Counted from the first letter of the stretch, positions 1 to 8,482 are shown. The stretch is DNA of 58,260 nt from an uncultured Bacteroidales bacterium (GCA_902799655.1 CADCBH010000019.1:1-58260), one strand, 5' to 3'. The notes: generated by a model not told the origin, from the letters alone. Program-made: numbers and translations.

Positions 1-44
1 CACTCATGCGAGCTACTATTTTATAACGTAGAGCTCTGATTGGA

Positions 45-81
45 TGGTATACTTTTCGATTATTATAGTGGTATACTTTTC
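45..81. repeat. 13-bp direct repeat, possible IS end
   Basis: TGGTATACTTTTC occurs at 45-57 and again at 69-81, a 24-base period. Paired direct repeats of this sort are typical of IS21-family termini, so this may be the edge of an element lying mostly outside the window. No transposase is visible, so the assignment is a guess. Confidence 0.3.
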
Positions 82-117
82 AGATATTATTTACACTCTG
101 GCTGAACACATAAGGAT

Positions 118-125
118 TACCTTTG
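118..125 (+). promoter_or_regulatory. -7 promoter box upstream of structured RNA
   Basis: TACCTTTG matches the Bacteroidetes -7 consensus TAnnTTTG. Transcription would start near 131, just before the first stem of the multi-hairpin RNA at 131-400. Confidence 0.6.
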
Positions 126-130
126 CAGCA

Positions 131-400
131 TCATCGTAAAAAAGGCGGATTGATGGTCGCATCGGTAGCGAGGCTTCCCCTTCGGGGGTAGCATATTGCA
201 AGGTTCAACTCCTTCGCCAATCCGCCTTTCTCCACAATGACAGCGACAGAGGTCGTGGAGACAATGACAGGAGATCGCAATGCCCGTATTGAAGGCGCGA
301 GTCCTGTTTAGTCTGCGGCTGCCGCGATCGGTGCGGCTGAGTACAGACGGGGCTGGCTCCCCCCCAAGGCATTACCTTGGTGTGGTGGCCAGCTTTTTTT
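131..400 (+). ncRNA. Putative structured small RNA (about 270 nt), unknown class
   Basis: A run of nested stems lies between a -7 promoter box (118-125) and an intrinsic terminator (352-400), with no convincing ORF. The stems are: 141-152 with 218-229 (12 bp, perfect); an internal CCCC-TTCG-GGGG hairpin (177-188); 230-235 with 255-260; 267-272 with 302-307; 311-315 with 344-348; and the terminator. The decamer ACAATGACAG is repeated at 234 and 261. Part of the first domain can be drawn as a degenerate tRNA-like fold. It does not show the conserved cores of RNase P RNA, SRP RNA or tmRNA that I know. It lies directly upstream of the WYL/DUF2779 operon, so it could belong to that module or be an independent sRNA. 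The fold is read by eye, without energy calculation. Confidence 0.5.
352..400 (+). terminator. Intrinsic terminator of the structured RNA
   Basis: A two-part stem, GCTGGC (352-357) with GCCAGC (388-393) and CCAAGG (364-369) with CCTTGG (375-380), has a 5-base loop and is followed by seven T (394-400). Confidence 0.75.
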
Positions 401-421
401 GAGAATAATGAAAATTTTATT

Positions 422-460
422 ATTTGTTCGCTTTAACTGAACAAATATTTTGTATCTTTG
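422..460 (+). promoter_or_regulatory. Promoter with operator-like inverted repeat for WYL operon
   Basis: The -7 box TATCTTTG lies at 453-460. Just upstream is a perfect inverted repeat, ATTTGTTC (422-429), 9 bases, GAACAAAT (439-446), covering the -33 region. That is where a repressor would sit, and autoregulation by the WYL protein encoded next is a reasonable inference. Confidence 0.5.
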
Positions 461-478
461 CAAAAAATAGCGAGAATT

Positions 479-1972
479 ATGGCCAATACTAAAGACTATG
501 CATTCAGAGAAATGGTCTATGACCAGTGCTTCAGTACAGGTAACGAATATACCTGTAAGCAGTTGATGGATATTGTCAACAAGAAACTGAAGAAAAGGGA
601 GATGAAGCTCATCCAGTCTCGTACAACCTTCATGCAGGATATGATAGAGATGAACGGTAAGTTCAATACGCTGTATGGAAGAGACGGTATAATACATGAG
701 GATAGGAATAAGAAACGCTATTACCGATACCGTCATGGCATTGACTCTATCTATAATCACGAACTGACACAGGAGGAGGTGGAGAACCTGCAGCAGGTAA
801 GAGCATTGCTGCAGGGATTCAAAGGTATGCCTGACTTTGGCTGGATAGACCATCTGCTGACTCGCCTGGACCAGAATATCATTGGAAGTCAGAAAGAGGT
901 GGCCAGCTTTGAAGGTGGCACCAAGAGAGATGTGGAATATCTGATGCTGTTGTTCAATGCCATCATCCATCGCCAGGTGTTGGATGTGGAGTACAGGAAG
1001 TTCTTTGACGATTCAGAAAACATCATCCTGCATCCTTATTACCTAAAACAATACTGGCGTCGCTGGTATCTGTGTGCCAAGAGAGAAGGTGGAAAGGATA
1101 TAGAGGTGTTTTCACTGGACTGTATGGAGTCTGTCGCCATCAACAATTCCATCAAGTATAAGAGCACCAAAACATCTTTCAAGAAGTATTTCAAGGACAT
1201 GGTTGGCGTGAATATGCCTCCAGAGACCAATGTAGAACATATTGAACTATGGATTGATGCTTCGTTGGCACCTTATCTGATTGCTATGCCTATACATCCC
1301 AGTCAGACGATCAGAATTGATGACGCGCAGAACTGCACCGTAATGCTCGACACGATGATCAATTATGAGCTGAAGCAGGAGCTGATGTATTATGGAGATC
1401 GTCTGGTCGTCAAGTCACCAGCGTATTTTCGTGATGAGATGATAGAGACTTTGGAATCGTGTAAGGGCGCCTATAAGAACATAGGGCAGGGTAGTCCTAT
1501 CTTTACAGGAATGGAGCCATTGCTGTTTTCGTTCAACTATATCCATGAGGATCAAAACGACTGGAAGGACATCCATTTCAGAATCAGCTTGGGACCTACA
1601 GTCTTGGATGCTACGATGACTGACTATCATAATGACTGGGGCTATATCCGTACCCGTCTCGAAAGGATTGTGAATCACAGCCGTACAGTGGTCGAATTGT
1701 TTGATGGAAACGAGCCCACCACCATTGAATTGAAAAAGGAGGGCGACATGTTGGCCATCACAGTAACGCCAAATATCTATGCCAGCAAAGACCAGAATCC
1801 ATTCAGTGGATGGGCCAGATGTAAGGATGTCGTCAAGCAGCTCTATGGTGGCTTGTTGGAGTGTGCCAAGGCATTCCCCCAAGACTACGTCGACGGATGC
1901 CCATTTACCTACGATGTGGTGTATAACGAGATGAAATCAGAAATCATTGAAAAATATTTGAAGGAGGCATAA
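479..1972 (+). CDS. WYL-domain transcriptional regulator with extra C-terminal domain
   Basis: A 497-residue protein. The N-terminal ~90 residues look like a winged-helix region. A WYL domain follows, with the signature RRWYLCAK near residues 194-201 and a WCX-like segment near 290-325. WYL proteins are ligand- or nucleic-acid-responsive regulators often found beside defence genes. About 160 C-terminal residues (335-497) are not part of a usual WYL regulator and I do not recognise them. The start at 479 is preferred over a TTG at 458, because the TTG overlaps the -7 box (453-460). The gene ends two bases before the DUF2779 gene, whose ribosome binding site (AAGGAGG) lies inside the end of this gene, so the two form an operon. 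Confidence 0.85.
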   Translation: MANTKDYAFREMVYDQCFSTGNEYTCKQLMDIVNKKLKKREMKLIQSRTTFMQDMIEMNGKFNTLYGRDGIIHEDRNKKRYYRYRHGIDSIYNHELTQEEVENLQQVRALLQGFKGMPDFGWIDHLLTRLDQNIIGSQKEVASFEGGTKRDVEYLMLLFNAIIHRQVLDVEYRKFFDDSENIILHPYYLKQYWRRWYLCAKREGGKDIEVFSLDCMESVAINNSIKYKSTKTSFKKYFKDMVGVNMPPETNVEHIELWIDASLAPYLIAMPIHPSQTIRIDDAQNCTVMLDTMINYELKQELMYYGDRLVVKSPAYFRDEMIETLESCKGAYKNIGQGSPIFTGMEPLLFSFNYIHEDQNDWKDIHFRISLGPTVLDATMTDYHNDWGYIRTRLERIVNHSRTVVELFDGNEPTTIELKKEGDMLAITVTPNIYASKDQNPFSGWARCKDVVKQLYGGLLECAKAFPQDYVDGCPFTYDVVYNEMKSEIIEKYLKEA

Positions 1973-1974
1973 AG

Positions 1975-3489
1975 ATGAAGCAGCTGTCAAAATCAAAGTA
2001 CGCAAAGTATTGCCAGTGCCCTAAGTGCTTATGGATGAGCGTGTATAAGCCTGAGGAGGAAGTGATTGACCCTACAACCGAAGGACGCTTTGAAAAGGGA
2101 ACTGAAGTAGGAGAATTGGCAAGAGGAATTCTTGGCGATTATGTTGAAGTGACCACACAAAAGGATGATGGTAGCATGGATTTGGTATCTATGTTGCGAA
2201 AGACTCAAGAGTATATGGATTCTGGTGCTGAAAATATATGTGAGGCATCATTCAGTTATGATGGTAACTACTGTGCTGTGGATATCCTGCATAAAACGGA
2301 AGATGGTTGGGCCATCTATGAGGTGAAGAGTACCAGTTTTCCAGAATTCAATGGTAATCCTGCCGAGTTGGATAAGTACCAGCCCGACGTGGCCTATCAG
2401 AAGTGGGTACTTGAAAAGTGTGGCGTCAACGTAACGGGCACTTTCTTGGTCTGCCTGAATTCCGACTATATCAGAGAAGGTGAACTGGACCTGCAGAAGC
2501 TATTTGTCATCAACGATATGGGTGAAATGATTGCCAATGAATATGACAAGGTGGAGAATGGACAAGCTGCTGCAAAGAAGTTGCTGCAACAAGAGGAAGA
2601 GCCAGCAATGGATATTTGGGAGGGTTGCAAGAAACCCTACGATTGCGCATTTTTCAAATACTGTTCGCGTCATCTGCCATCACCCTCTGTGTTTGATCTC
2701 TATCGGATGCATTTCTCAGACAAACTGAAGTATTATCGTCAGGGGATGGTGACCTACGATGATATCAAGAATGAAAAGCTAACACCAGTAAGGAGAATCC
2801 AAGTAGATAGCGGATTGGCAAAACAACCTCATATTGACAAAGATAATATCGAAGCATTCCTGAAGACAGTACAATATCCATTGTATTTCCTTGACTTCGA
2901 AAGTATGCAGGCTGCAATTCCTCCTTTTGAAGGAATGAAGGTATATCAACAGGTGGCTTTCCAGTATTCGTTGCACATTATAGAATATGAAGGAGGTCCG
3001 CTTTTGCATAAAGAATATCTTGGTATATCTGGTGAAGACCCTCGTAGGGCTTTAGCAGTACAACTTTGCAAGGATATACCAAAGGGTGTTTGTACGTTGG
3101 TCTATAATAAAGCCTTTGAGTGTACTCGACTGAAAGAAATGGCTGCATGGTACCCTGATTTAGCTGAGCACCTGCTGGATATCAGGAATGGCATAGTAGA
3201 CTTATTGGTGCCCTTCCAACATGGTGACTATTATCTACCATCAATGGGTGGTTCATTCTCTATTAAAAGAGTGCTGCCATCGCTCTTCCCAGACGATCCA
3301 GAATTAGACTATCATAACTTAGAGGGGGGTGTGCAGAATGGTAACGACGCCATGACAATCTTCCCCAAGATACAATACATGGAACCAGAGGGACAAGAGA
3401 AAACGCGCAAGGCTTTGCTAGAATACTGTTGCCTTGATACTTACGCTATGGTGAAAGTTTGGGAGAAATTGGTTGATGCTACATCATGA
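1975..3489 (+). CDS. DUF2779 protein: Cas4-like nuclease fused to DEDD exonuclease
   Basis: A 504-residue two-domain protein. The N-terminal part has a Cas4/PD-(D/E)XK layout: a CQCPKC segment at residues 13-18, D103, E116-V-K118, a following YQKW, and three more cysteines (CKKPYDCAFFKYC) near 220-232. Four such cysteines suggest a 4Fe-4S cluster as in Cas4/AddB-type nucleases. The C-terminal part is DUF2779 with exonuclease-like motifs: YFLDFES near 304, NKAFE near 380, and a YCCLDTYA motif close to the end. It is cotranscribed with the WYL regulator upstream. DUF2779 proteins are widespread and poorly characterised. A role in nucleic-acid defence is inferred from domain content and pairing, not shown. 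Confidence 0.85.
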   Translation: MKQLSKSKYAKYCQCPKCLWMSVYKPEEEVIDPTTEGRFEKGTEVGELARGILGDYVEVTTQKDDGSMDLVSMLRKTQEYMDSGAENICEASFSYDGNYCAVDILHKTEDGWAIYEVKSTSFPEFNGNPAELDKYQPDVAYQKWVLEKCGVNVTGTFLVCLNSDYIREGELDLQKLFVINDMGEMIANEYDKVENGQAAAKKLLQQEEEPAMDIWEGCKKPYDCAFFKYCSRHLPSPSVFDLYRMHFSDKLKYYRQGMVTYDDIKNEKLTPVRRIQVDSGLAKQPHIDKDNIEAFLKTVQYPLYFLDFESMQAAIPPFEGMKVYQQVAFQYSLHIIEYEGGPLLHKEYLGISGEDPRRALAVQLCKDIPKGVCTLVYNKAFECTRLKEMAAWYPDLAEHLLDIRNGIVDLLVPFQHGDYYLPSMGGSFSIKRVLPSLFPDDPELDYHNLEGGVQNGNDAMTIFPKIQYMEPEGQEKTRKALLEYCCLDTYAMVKVWEKLVDATS

Positions 3490-3521
3490 CATAGGGAATG
3501 GCACCTGACATACATGATAGA

Positions 3522-3545
3522 GGGAGGAGTGAGGAGTGAGGAGGG
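3522..3545. repeat. GAGGAGTGAGGAGTG simple repeat
   Basis: A purine-rich run built on GAGGAGTGAGGAGTG lies in the 180-base gap after the DUF2779 gene. Nearly the same sequence appears inside rsmD at 34186-34224, where it is coding. Confidence 0.7.
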
Positions 3546-3655
3546 AAATGATGGCTGAAGTCTGATGGAAGAGGGAAGATGTAAGATTAACATTAATTAG
3601 CCATTCCTGGATGTAACATTTTATTTTTATGCATACTTATATGTAAAAAAAGTAG

Positions 3656-3663
3656 TAATTTTG
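3656..3663 (+). promoter_or_regulatory. -7 box of KilA-N gene
   Basis: TAATTTTG ends 10 bases before the ATG at 3673, so the mRNA leader should be only a few bases long. Confidence 0.6.
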
Positions 3664-3672
3664 CAAACGGAT

Positions 3673-4491
3673 ATGGCAAAGAAAAACGAAATAATAGTAA
3701 GGGACGTCACCATCAGGACGATGAACGTCAATAGCGTTGACTATATCTGTATTTCTGATATAGCCAGACAAAAAAATATGATTGACCCCAATGGAGTCAT
3801 TGGTAATTGGATGCGAAATCGTAATACGATAGAATATCTTGGCTTATGGGAAACGCTGCATAACCCGAATTTTAACCCCCTCGAATTCGAGGGGTTTAGA
3901 AAGGAGGCGGGGTTGAATGCTTTTACCTTATCACCTACACGATGGATAGAAGCCACTAATGCCATTGGCCTTGTTGCTAAATCTGGCCGATACGGAGGGA
4001 CATACGCGATGTCTGACATTGCTTTCAAGTTCGCGAACTGGGTTTCCGTTGAGTTTGAACTCTATCTGGTTATGGAGTTCCAACGCTTGAAAGCTAATGA
4101 ACAGGTGCAGATAGAATGGACTGCCAAGCGTGAGCTTTCGAAAATCAACTACCATATCCACACTGATGCTATTAAGAATAATCTTATTCCTGAAAAGGTT
4201 ACAACAGCACAGGCAAGTATCATTTATGCAGAGGAAGCGGATGTTTTGAATGTGGCTATGTTTGGAATGACTGCCAAGCAATGGCGCGAGGCAAATCCTG
4301 ACCTCAAAGGCAATATTCGAGATTATGCTACAACGAACGAGTTAATCTGTCTATCGAATATGGAGAACATCAATGCCGTCCTTATCAACGATGGAATACC
4401 ACAAGGCGAAAGGCTCGTAAAGCTTAATCGGATTGCCATTCAGCAAATGCAAGTGCTGGAGGAACATAGCAATAGGGCGTTGCTGAAATGA
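3673..4491 (+). CDS. KilA-N domain protein
   Basis: A 272-residue protein. The N-terminal ~120 residues form a KilA-N DNA-binding domain (YICISDIARQKN, then GLVAKSGRYGGTYAMSDIAFKFANWVS split over residues ~95-130). KilA-N proteins come from phages and mobile DNA, often as antirepressors. The C-terminal half is helical and probably mediates oligomerisation. The ATG at 3673 follows the -7 box closely, and an upstream TTG at 3661 is rejected. It stands alone, followed by a 370-base non-coding stretch that carries a motif and hairpin also seen after the rhuM pseudogene at 43485-44466. Its role here is unknown. Confidence 0.8.
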   Translation: MAKKNEIIVRDVTIRTMNVNSVDYICISDIARQKNMIDPNGVIGNWMRNRNTIEYLGLWETLHNPNFNPLEFEGFRKEAGLNAFTLSPTRWIEATNAIGLVAKSGRYGGTYAMSDIAFKFANWVSVEFELYLVMEFQRLKANEQVQIEWTAKRELSKINYHIHTDAIKNNLIPEKVTTAQASIIYAEEADVLNVAMFGMTAKQWREANPDLKGNIRDYATTNELICLSNMENINAVLINDGIPQGERLVKLNRIAIQQMQVLEEHSNRALLK

Positions 4492-4863
4492 GAAACTAAA
4501 AAGAACTGGCAAGCAATTGGTGATTTCCTAAATTCTCTTAATATCTATCCCCAAAAACTTTGGGGTTCACTTTATTCTTTGACCTAAAGGTGCAAAGTAT
4601 GGCGTTGCAATCTCAATGATCCACTTTGCTGTATTCGTGGGGGCTGAAAAATTCCAGTTGTACAATGACTGCCATCTATTACATCATAAAGGCTCGCATC
4701 TCTGCGGGCCTTTATGATTCACTAACCAAATTACAAAACTAAAAGAATCTTATGAAAAAACTACTAACTTAACTCATTAATGCAATATGCCACAGTTATA
4801 ATCAGAAGAAATCTAGGATATAAAGGCCACAAGTCCTGGGTTTATCAATGACAAATCCTAGAT
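4492..4863. other. Non-coding stretch with motif and long hairpin
   Basis: No gene is seen. It holds the motif CAATGATCCA (4614-4623), followed by TTCGTGGGGGCT, and a perfect 10-bp inverted repeat (4683-4692 with 4709-4718, ATCATAAAGG/CCTTTATGAT) whose loop pairs further. The same motif followed by a different hairpin occurs at 44606-44675. Confidence 0.6.
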
Positions 4864-5670
4864 TTATCTTCTCATCCTGCCTTGTTGTGCGGGTGTGTGT
4901 GGTCGAGGCTGAAAACGCATGGGGTTGTCGCGATTGCGCTCCACCAGCGTTTTCAGCAGACTGCCAAGGGGGAACTCCAGCTTAGAGTCACCAATCTTGA
5001 TATAAGGATTGACAATCGGTTCGGTGGTCCATTTGCCAGTCATGGCGTTGAGATAGCGCTTGACGCCCACATTGGTACCAAAGGTCTTGTTGAAACGTAT
5101 GTCGGCATAGCCTCCATAGGTGGTGTTGTTGACATAAGGACTCATGGCTGGGCCTACTTGCATTTGGTTGGCATAGTAGTATCCAAAGGCGTTTAAGGTC
5201 ACATTGTTGCTGAGGGCATAGCCTACGGTACCTCCAAAACCGTATTGGGTGGATAGGGTATTTTGCCAAGGCATCCAATACTTATTGGCAACGGCAGAGG
5301 CTGTGAAAGACCATCGCCCTGTATGCTGATGGAGCGTCATCATGCCTCTTTCTGTTGTCATCAGTCCTGGCATCTGGTCGGTCATGCCATAGAATCCGAT
5401 AGCAGCCCCATTCCAGAGGTTGATGCCTGTGGCGCCTTGTTTCGTCAACTGGGTGAACTTCGTGAGTTGTGGATTGGCGGATAGTGGTATTTGTGGGGTC
5501 AGCGGTTGAAGCTGAAAATGCATGGAGTCTATCAACGGACTATTGCTGGTGGTGATGGAGGGCATACCCATATTGCTGCCCGACTTCCATGAGTCAGTCA
5601 CTTCTGATTGCGCTATGGTCTTCACTGACCATAATAGCAAACATGCAGCTATCGTCCAGCATCTTTTCAT
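4864..5670 (-). CDS. Secreted or outer-membrane protein, unknown family
   Basis: A 268-residue protein starting with a clear signal peptide (MKRCWTIAACLLLWSVKTIAQ). The body is rich in aromatic residues and short alternating stretches (YGGYADIRFNKTFGTNVGV), consistent with an outer-membrane beta-barrel or barrel-associated protein. I cannot name the family. It lies 6 bases after the HExxH protein and closes a minus-strand run with trmB and a membrane protein. Confidence 0.7.
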   Translation of the reverse strand: MKRCWTIAACLLLWSVKTIAQSEVTDSWKSGSNMGMPSITTSNSPLIDSMHFQLQPLTPQIPLSANPQLTKFTQLTKQGATGINLWNGAAIGFYGMTDQMPGLMTTERGMMTLHQHTGRWSFTASAVANKYWMPWQNTLSTQYGFGGTVGYALSNNVTLNAFGYYYANQMQVGPAMSPYVNNTTYGGYADIRFNKTFGTNVGVKRYLNAMTGKWTTEPIVNPYIKIGDSKLEFPLGSLLKTLVERNRDNPMRFQPRPHTPAQQGRMRR

Positions 5671-5676
5671 AACTCG

Positions 5677-5991
5677 TTAGTGATAGTGATAATGCTTGCG
5701 TGTATCGAGATAGTGGAGGTCGTGCTGATGAGTGTAGGCCTCTTTCTCAAAACGGATATGGTAATAGGCTTTCAGACTGTCGCGGTATTTGATATAGAGC
5801 ACGAGCCACTCGATGCCGTACCAGATAAAGAAGGGTAGGTAGAGCAGCTCTTTCTGCTGGGCAGCATGGATGCGCTCGTGGTTCAGCTCCGCAGCCGTGA
5901 GAGGTCTGATGGAAAAGATCAGACCAAACAGGCAGATGGCATAATAGCCACCTCGCAGCGGAAGCCTCTTGATGATGTGTACCTTTTTGAT
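5677..5991 (-). CDS. Small membrane protein with HExxH motif
   Basis: About 104 residues, with hydrophobic segments near residues 15-30 and 50-65 and the motif LNHERIHAAQQKELL between them. HERIH fits the zinc-metallopeptidase pattern HExxH, and an EKEAYTHQHD segment near the C-terminus could supply a third ligand. Similar short proteins are common in Bacteroidetes and lack a known function. No ATG, GTG or TTG is visible where the conserved part begins. The best fit is an ATC codon at 5989-5991, just after AAGGG and 12 bases downstream of the trmB stop, which would read MKKVHII. An alternative is initiation inside trmB in another frame. Confidence 0.6.
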   Translation of the reverse strand: MKKVHIIKRLPLRGGYYAICLFGLIFSIRPLTAAELNHERIHAAQQKELLYLPFFIWYGIEWLVLYIKYRDSLKAYYHIRFEKEAYTHQHDLHYLDTRKHYHYH

Positions 5992-6002
5992 ATGCCCTTC
6001 GT

Positions 6003-6773
6003 TTATTTCGCCTTGTCTTTCGAACTGCGCTTGTCGCGGCGATAGGAACGGTAGTCGTCGAGCTCTATCTCGATATCGGGTTCTACCAGCTCGCCTGCAC
6101 GCGGCAACTGGAACTTCATGTACTTGATGTTCAGGCCTCGCTCTATCCACATCGACTCATAGTAGGTCTGGATGGCCAGGATGGTCTTCGTGTCTTCATC
6201 GATGCGCTCGTCGTGATAGAGGTCTTCCGTGCGGAAGATGACGGGCAGGGCATTCTTTTCCACCATATAGGTGGTATAGGTGAAGAGGAAGTTGGAGTCG
6301 GTCTTCAGATGGATGATGCCACCGTCGATGAGGAACTTGCGATAGCGGTTCATGAAGTAGGTGGACGTGAGGCGCTTGCGGGGATTCTTCATCTGGGGGT
6401 CGGAGAAGGTGAGCCATATCTCTTGTACCTCGTCAGGAGCGAAGAAGCGCTCGATGATCTCGATATTGGTACGCAGGAAGGCGACATTCTTCAAACCCTC
6501 CTGGAGGGCCTGAGTAGCTCCCGTCCACATGCGTGCTCCCTTGATGTCGACACCAATGAAGTTGATGTTAGGGTAGAGCTTGGCGAGCTCTACGGTATAT
6601 TCTCCCTTGCCACAGCCGAGTTCGAGCACAATGGGGTTGTCATTGTGGAAATACTGCTCGTGCCAATGGCCTTGCATGTCAAAGACAACGTGTTCCACTA
6701 CCGAATAGGGGTATTGGAACACGTTCTCGTAAGTTTCCATGTCGGCGAACTTCGCCAGCTTGCCTTTACTCAT
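6003..6773 (-). CDS. trmB: tRNA (guanine-N7-)-methyltransferase TrmB
   Basis: A 256-residue protein that methylates N7 of G46 in tRNA. The SAM-binding motif [16 protein letters not shown] lies near residues 49-64, followed by the acidic loop [10 protein letters not shown] and the TrmB-specific [15 protein letters not shown] block, which carries the catalytic Asp and substrate contacts. Its ATG overlaps the stop of the upstream membrane-protein gene by four bases, so the two are coupled. The C-terminal ~30 residues are basic. Confidence 0.95.
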   Translation of the reverse strand: MSKGKLAKFADMETYENVFQYPYSVVEHVVFDMQGHWHEQYFHNDNPIVLELGCGKGEYTVELAKLYPNINFIGVDIKGARMWTGATQALQEGLKNVAFLRTNIEIIERFFAPDEVQEIWLTFSDPQMKNPRKRLTSTYFMNRYRKFLIDGGIIHLKTDSNFLFTYTTYMVEKNALPVIFRTEDLYHDERIDEDTKTILAIQTYYESMWIERGLNIKYMKFQLPRAGELVEPDIEIELDDYRSYRRDKRSSKDKAK

Positions 6774-7423
6774 CCAACAAATGTTTCTGGTTCAGCAGCG
6801 GGTTGCTCGTCGTCTTCGAGTGTATCGAGATACAGCACCTTATAGATGACGGCGTTGATGCCCAGCGAGAATGGAATGACGCAGATGATGGCAGCGATAA
6901 GGAGTATCATCTGGAAAGTGCTACCCAGAAGACCACCGATGCCACCCAGAATGGCAAACAGAACACCCATGGCAAAGCCAAAGAGGAGGCCGATGAAGAA
7001 GATGGTCCACTTATGGCCGTAGGTGGCCTGGTTGCTCAGCTTCATGGCATCTGTCGGCGACTTGTCGAAGTCGACGAGGATATAGGTGGCCAGCGAGAGC
7101 GACAGTGAGATGATAATACCAGGGATGATGACGAAGAAGAAGCCTACCCAAGTCACCATATAGGTAAAGGCGCACAGCAGGAAGAAGGCGCTGAAGTCGC
7201 GACGGTACTTCTCGTCGAAGATAAAGAACGGTGAGATGACATCACCCTTGGCCAGACGGCCTGGGATGGAGTTCATGGCGATGGTCGTTCCTACGTTGAG
7301 GTAAGGAATCCAAATGGTCAACACGTAGCAAACAGCTGCCACGATAAGAGATGGAAGGTTTTTCAAACCGATAGCGATGCCATCGGTGATGGTACTAACG
7401 ACCTCAAGCTCTGTTTTTTTCAT
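6770..7423 (-). CDS. Multi-pass membrane protein, unknown function
   Basis: A 217-residue protein (219 if the ATG at 7429 is used) with about five predicted membrane segments and an acidic C-terminal tail ([12 protein letters not shown]). The pattern resembles small glycerophosphoryl-diesterase-membrane or DUF975-type proteins, but I cannot fix the family. It lies between ilvE (42-base gap) and trmB (4-base overlap). Confidence 0.7.
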   Translation of the reverse strand: MKKTELEVVSTITDGIAIGLKNLPSLIVAAVCYVLTIWIPYLNVGTTIAMNSIPGRLAKGDVISPFFIFDEKYRRDFSAFFLLCAFTYMVTWVGFFFVIIPGIIISLSLSLATYILVDFDKSPTDAMKLSNQATYGHKWTIFFIGLLFGFAMGVLFAILGGIGGLLGSTFQMILLIAAIICVIPFSLGINAVIYKVLYLDTLEDDEQPAAEPETFVG

Positions 7424-7465
7424 AAGCATTACTAAGTTTTAAAGATATTAATGAAGGAATATTGG

Positions 7466-8482
7466 TTATTCAATTACTACAGTCGTCCAGCCGTGCTTGT
7501 CCTCAAGCTCACCATACTGGATGCCACGCAGGGTATCGAAGAGCTTCTTGGACACGGGGCCGGGCTTGTCGCCAAACGAGTAGCGCTTGCCTGTGTCGAG
7601 GTCGTCAATATAAGAGATAGGCGAAATCACGGCAGCAGTACCGCAAGCACCTGCCTCCTCGAAGGTCTCGAGTTCCTCCTCAGGGATAGGACGGCGCTCT
7701 ACCTTCATGCCCAGATCCTCAGCAACCTGCATCAGCGACTTGTTGGTGATAGAGGGTAGGATAGAGGTTGACTTAGGCGTAATATAGGTGTTGTCCTTGA
7801 TACCGAAGAAGTTGGCAGCACCACACTCGTCCATGTATTTCTTCTCCTTGGCGTCGAGGTAGAACTCGCAGGCATAGCCTTTCTCGTGGGCCAGATTGTT
7901 GGCAAACAGCGAGGCGGCATAGTTACCACCGACCTTGTACTTACCTGTACCCAAAGGAGCAGAACGGTCGTAGTCGCGGATAATCACGTAAGGATTAGCA
8001 GCAAAGCCCCCCTTGAAGTACGGACCTACGGGAGTGACGAAGATGAGGAAGCAGTACTCCTTAGAGGGATGAACACCCACCTGAGCGCTGGTACCGATGA
8101 GCAGCGGACGGATATAGAGCGTAGCACCACTCTCGTAAGTGGGAATCCACTCCTGGTTGAGGCGCACCACCTTCTTCACCATCTCTGTAAAGAGCTCAGT
8201 GCTGACCTCGGGCATCAGGATGCCACGACAGGTTGACTGCAGGCGGGCAGCATTCTCGTCAACACGGAAGATGCGTACCTTGCCATCCTTGCAACGGTAG
8301 GCTTTCAGACCCTCAAAGGCTTCCTGACCATAGTGCAGACAGGTAGCAGCCATATGCAGGTTGAGGTACTCGTCAGAGCATACTTCGATTTCTCCCCACT
8401 TGCCGTCACGATAGTAACAGCGTACATTATAGTCGGTCTTCATGTAACCGAAAGACAGATTTGCCCAATCTAGATTTTTCAT
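7466..8482 (-). CDS. ilvE: Branched-chain-amino-acid aminotransferase IlvE
   Basis: A 338-residue class IV PLP aminotransferase that makes valine, leucine and isoleucine from their 2-oxo acids using glutamate. Visible features are GQEAFEGLKAY near residue 55, YIRPLLIGT near 125, GTGKYKVGGNYAASL near 190-205 with the PLP lysine, and a glycine-rich C-terminal EEAGACGTAAV block binding the PLP phosphate. The ATG at 8482 is chosen over a TTG at 8491. A minus-strand -7 box at 8527-8534 drives it. Confidence 0.95.
   Translation of the reverse strand: MKNLDWANLSFGYMKTDYNVRCYYRDGKWGEIEVCSDEYLNLHMAATCLHYGQEAFEGLKAYRCKDGKVRIFRVDENAARLQSTCRGILMPEVSTELFTEMVKKVVRLNQEWIPTYESGATLYIRPLLIGTSAQVGVHPSKEYCFLIFVTPVGPYFKGGFAANPYVIIRDYDRSAPLGTGKYKVGGNYAASLFANNLAHEKGYACEFYLDAKEKKYMDECGAANFFGIKDNTYITPKSTSILPSITNKSLMQVAEDLGMKVERRPIPEEELETFEEAGACGTAAVISPISYIDDLDTGKRYSFGDKPGPVSKKLFDTLRGIQYGELEDKHGWTTVVIE

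Noticed and set aside
131-400. RNase P RNA, SRP RNA or tmRNA
   Set aside because: None of the conserved cores of these RNAs that I know (for example the tmRNA acceptor ends, the SRP tetraloop region, the RNase P P4 core) are visible.
458-478. TTG as start of the WYL gene
   Set aside because: It overlaps the -7 box (453-460); the ATG at 479 lies at a sensible distance downstream.
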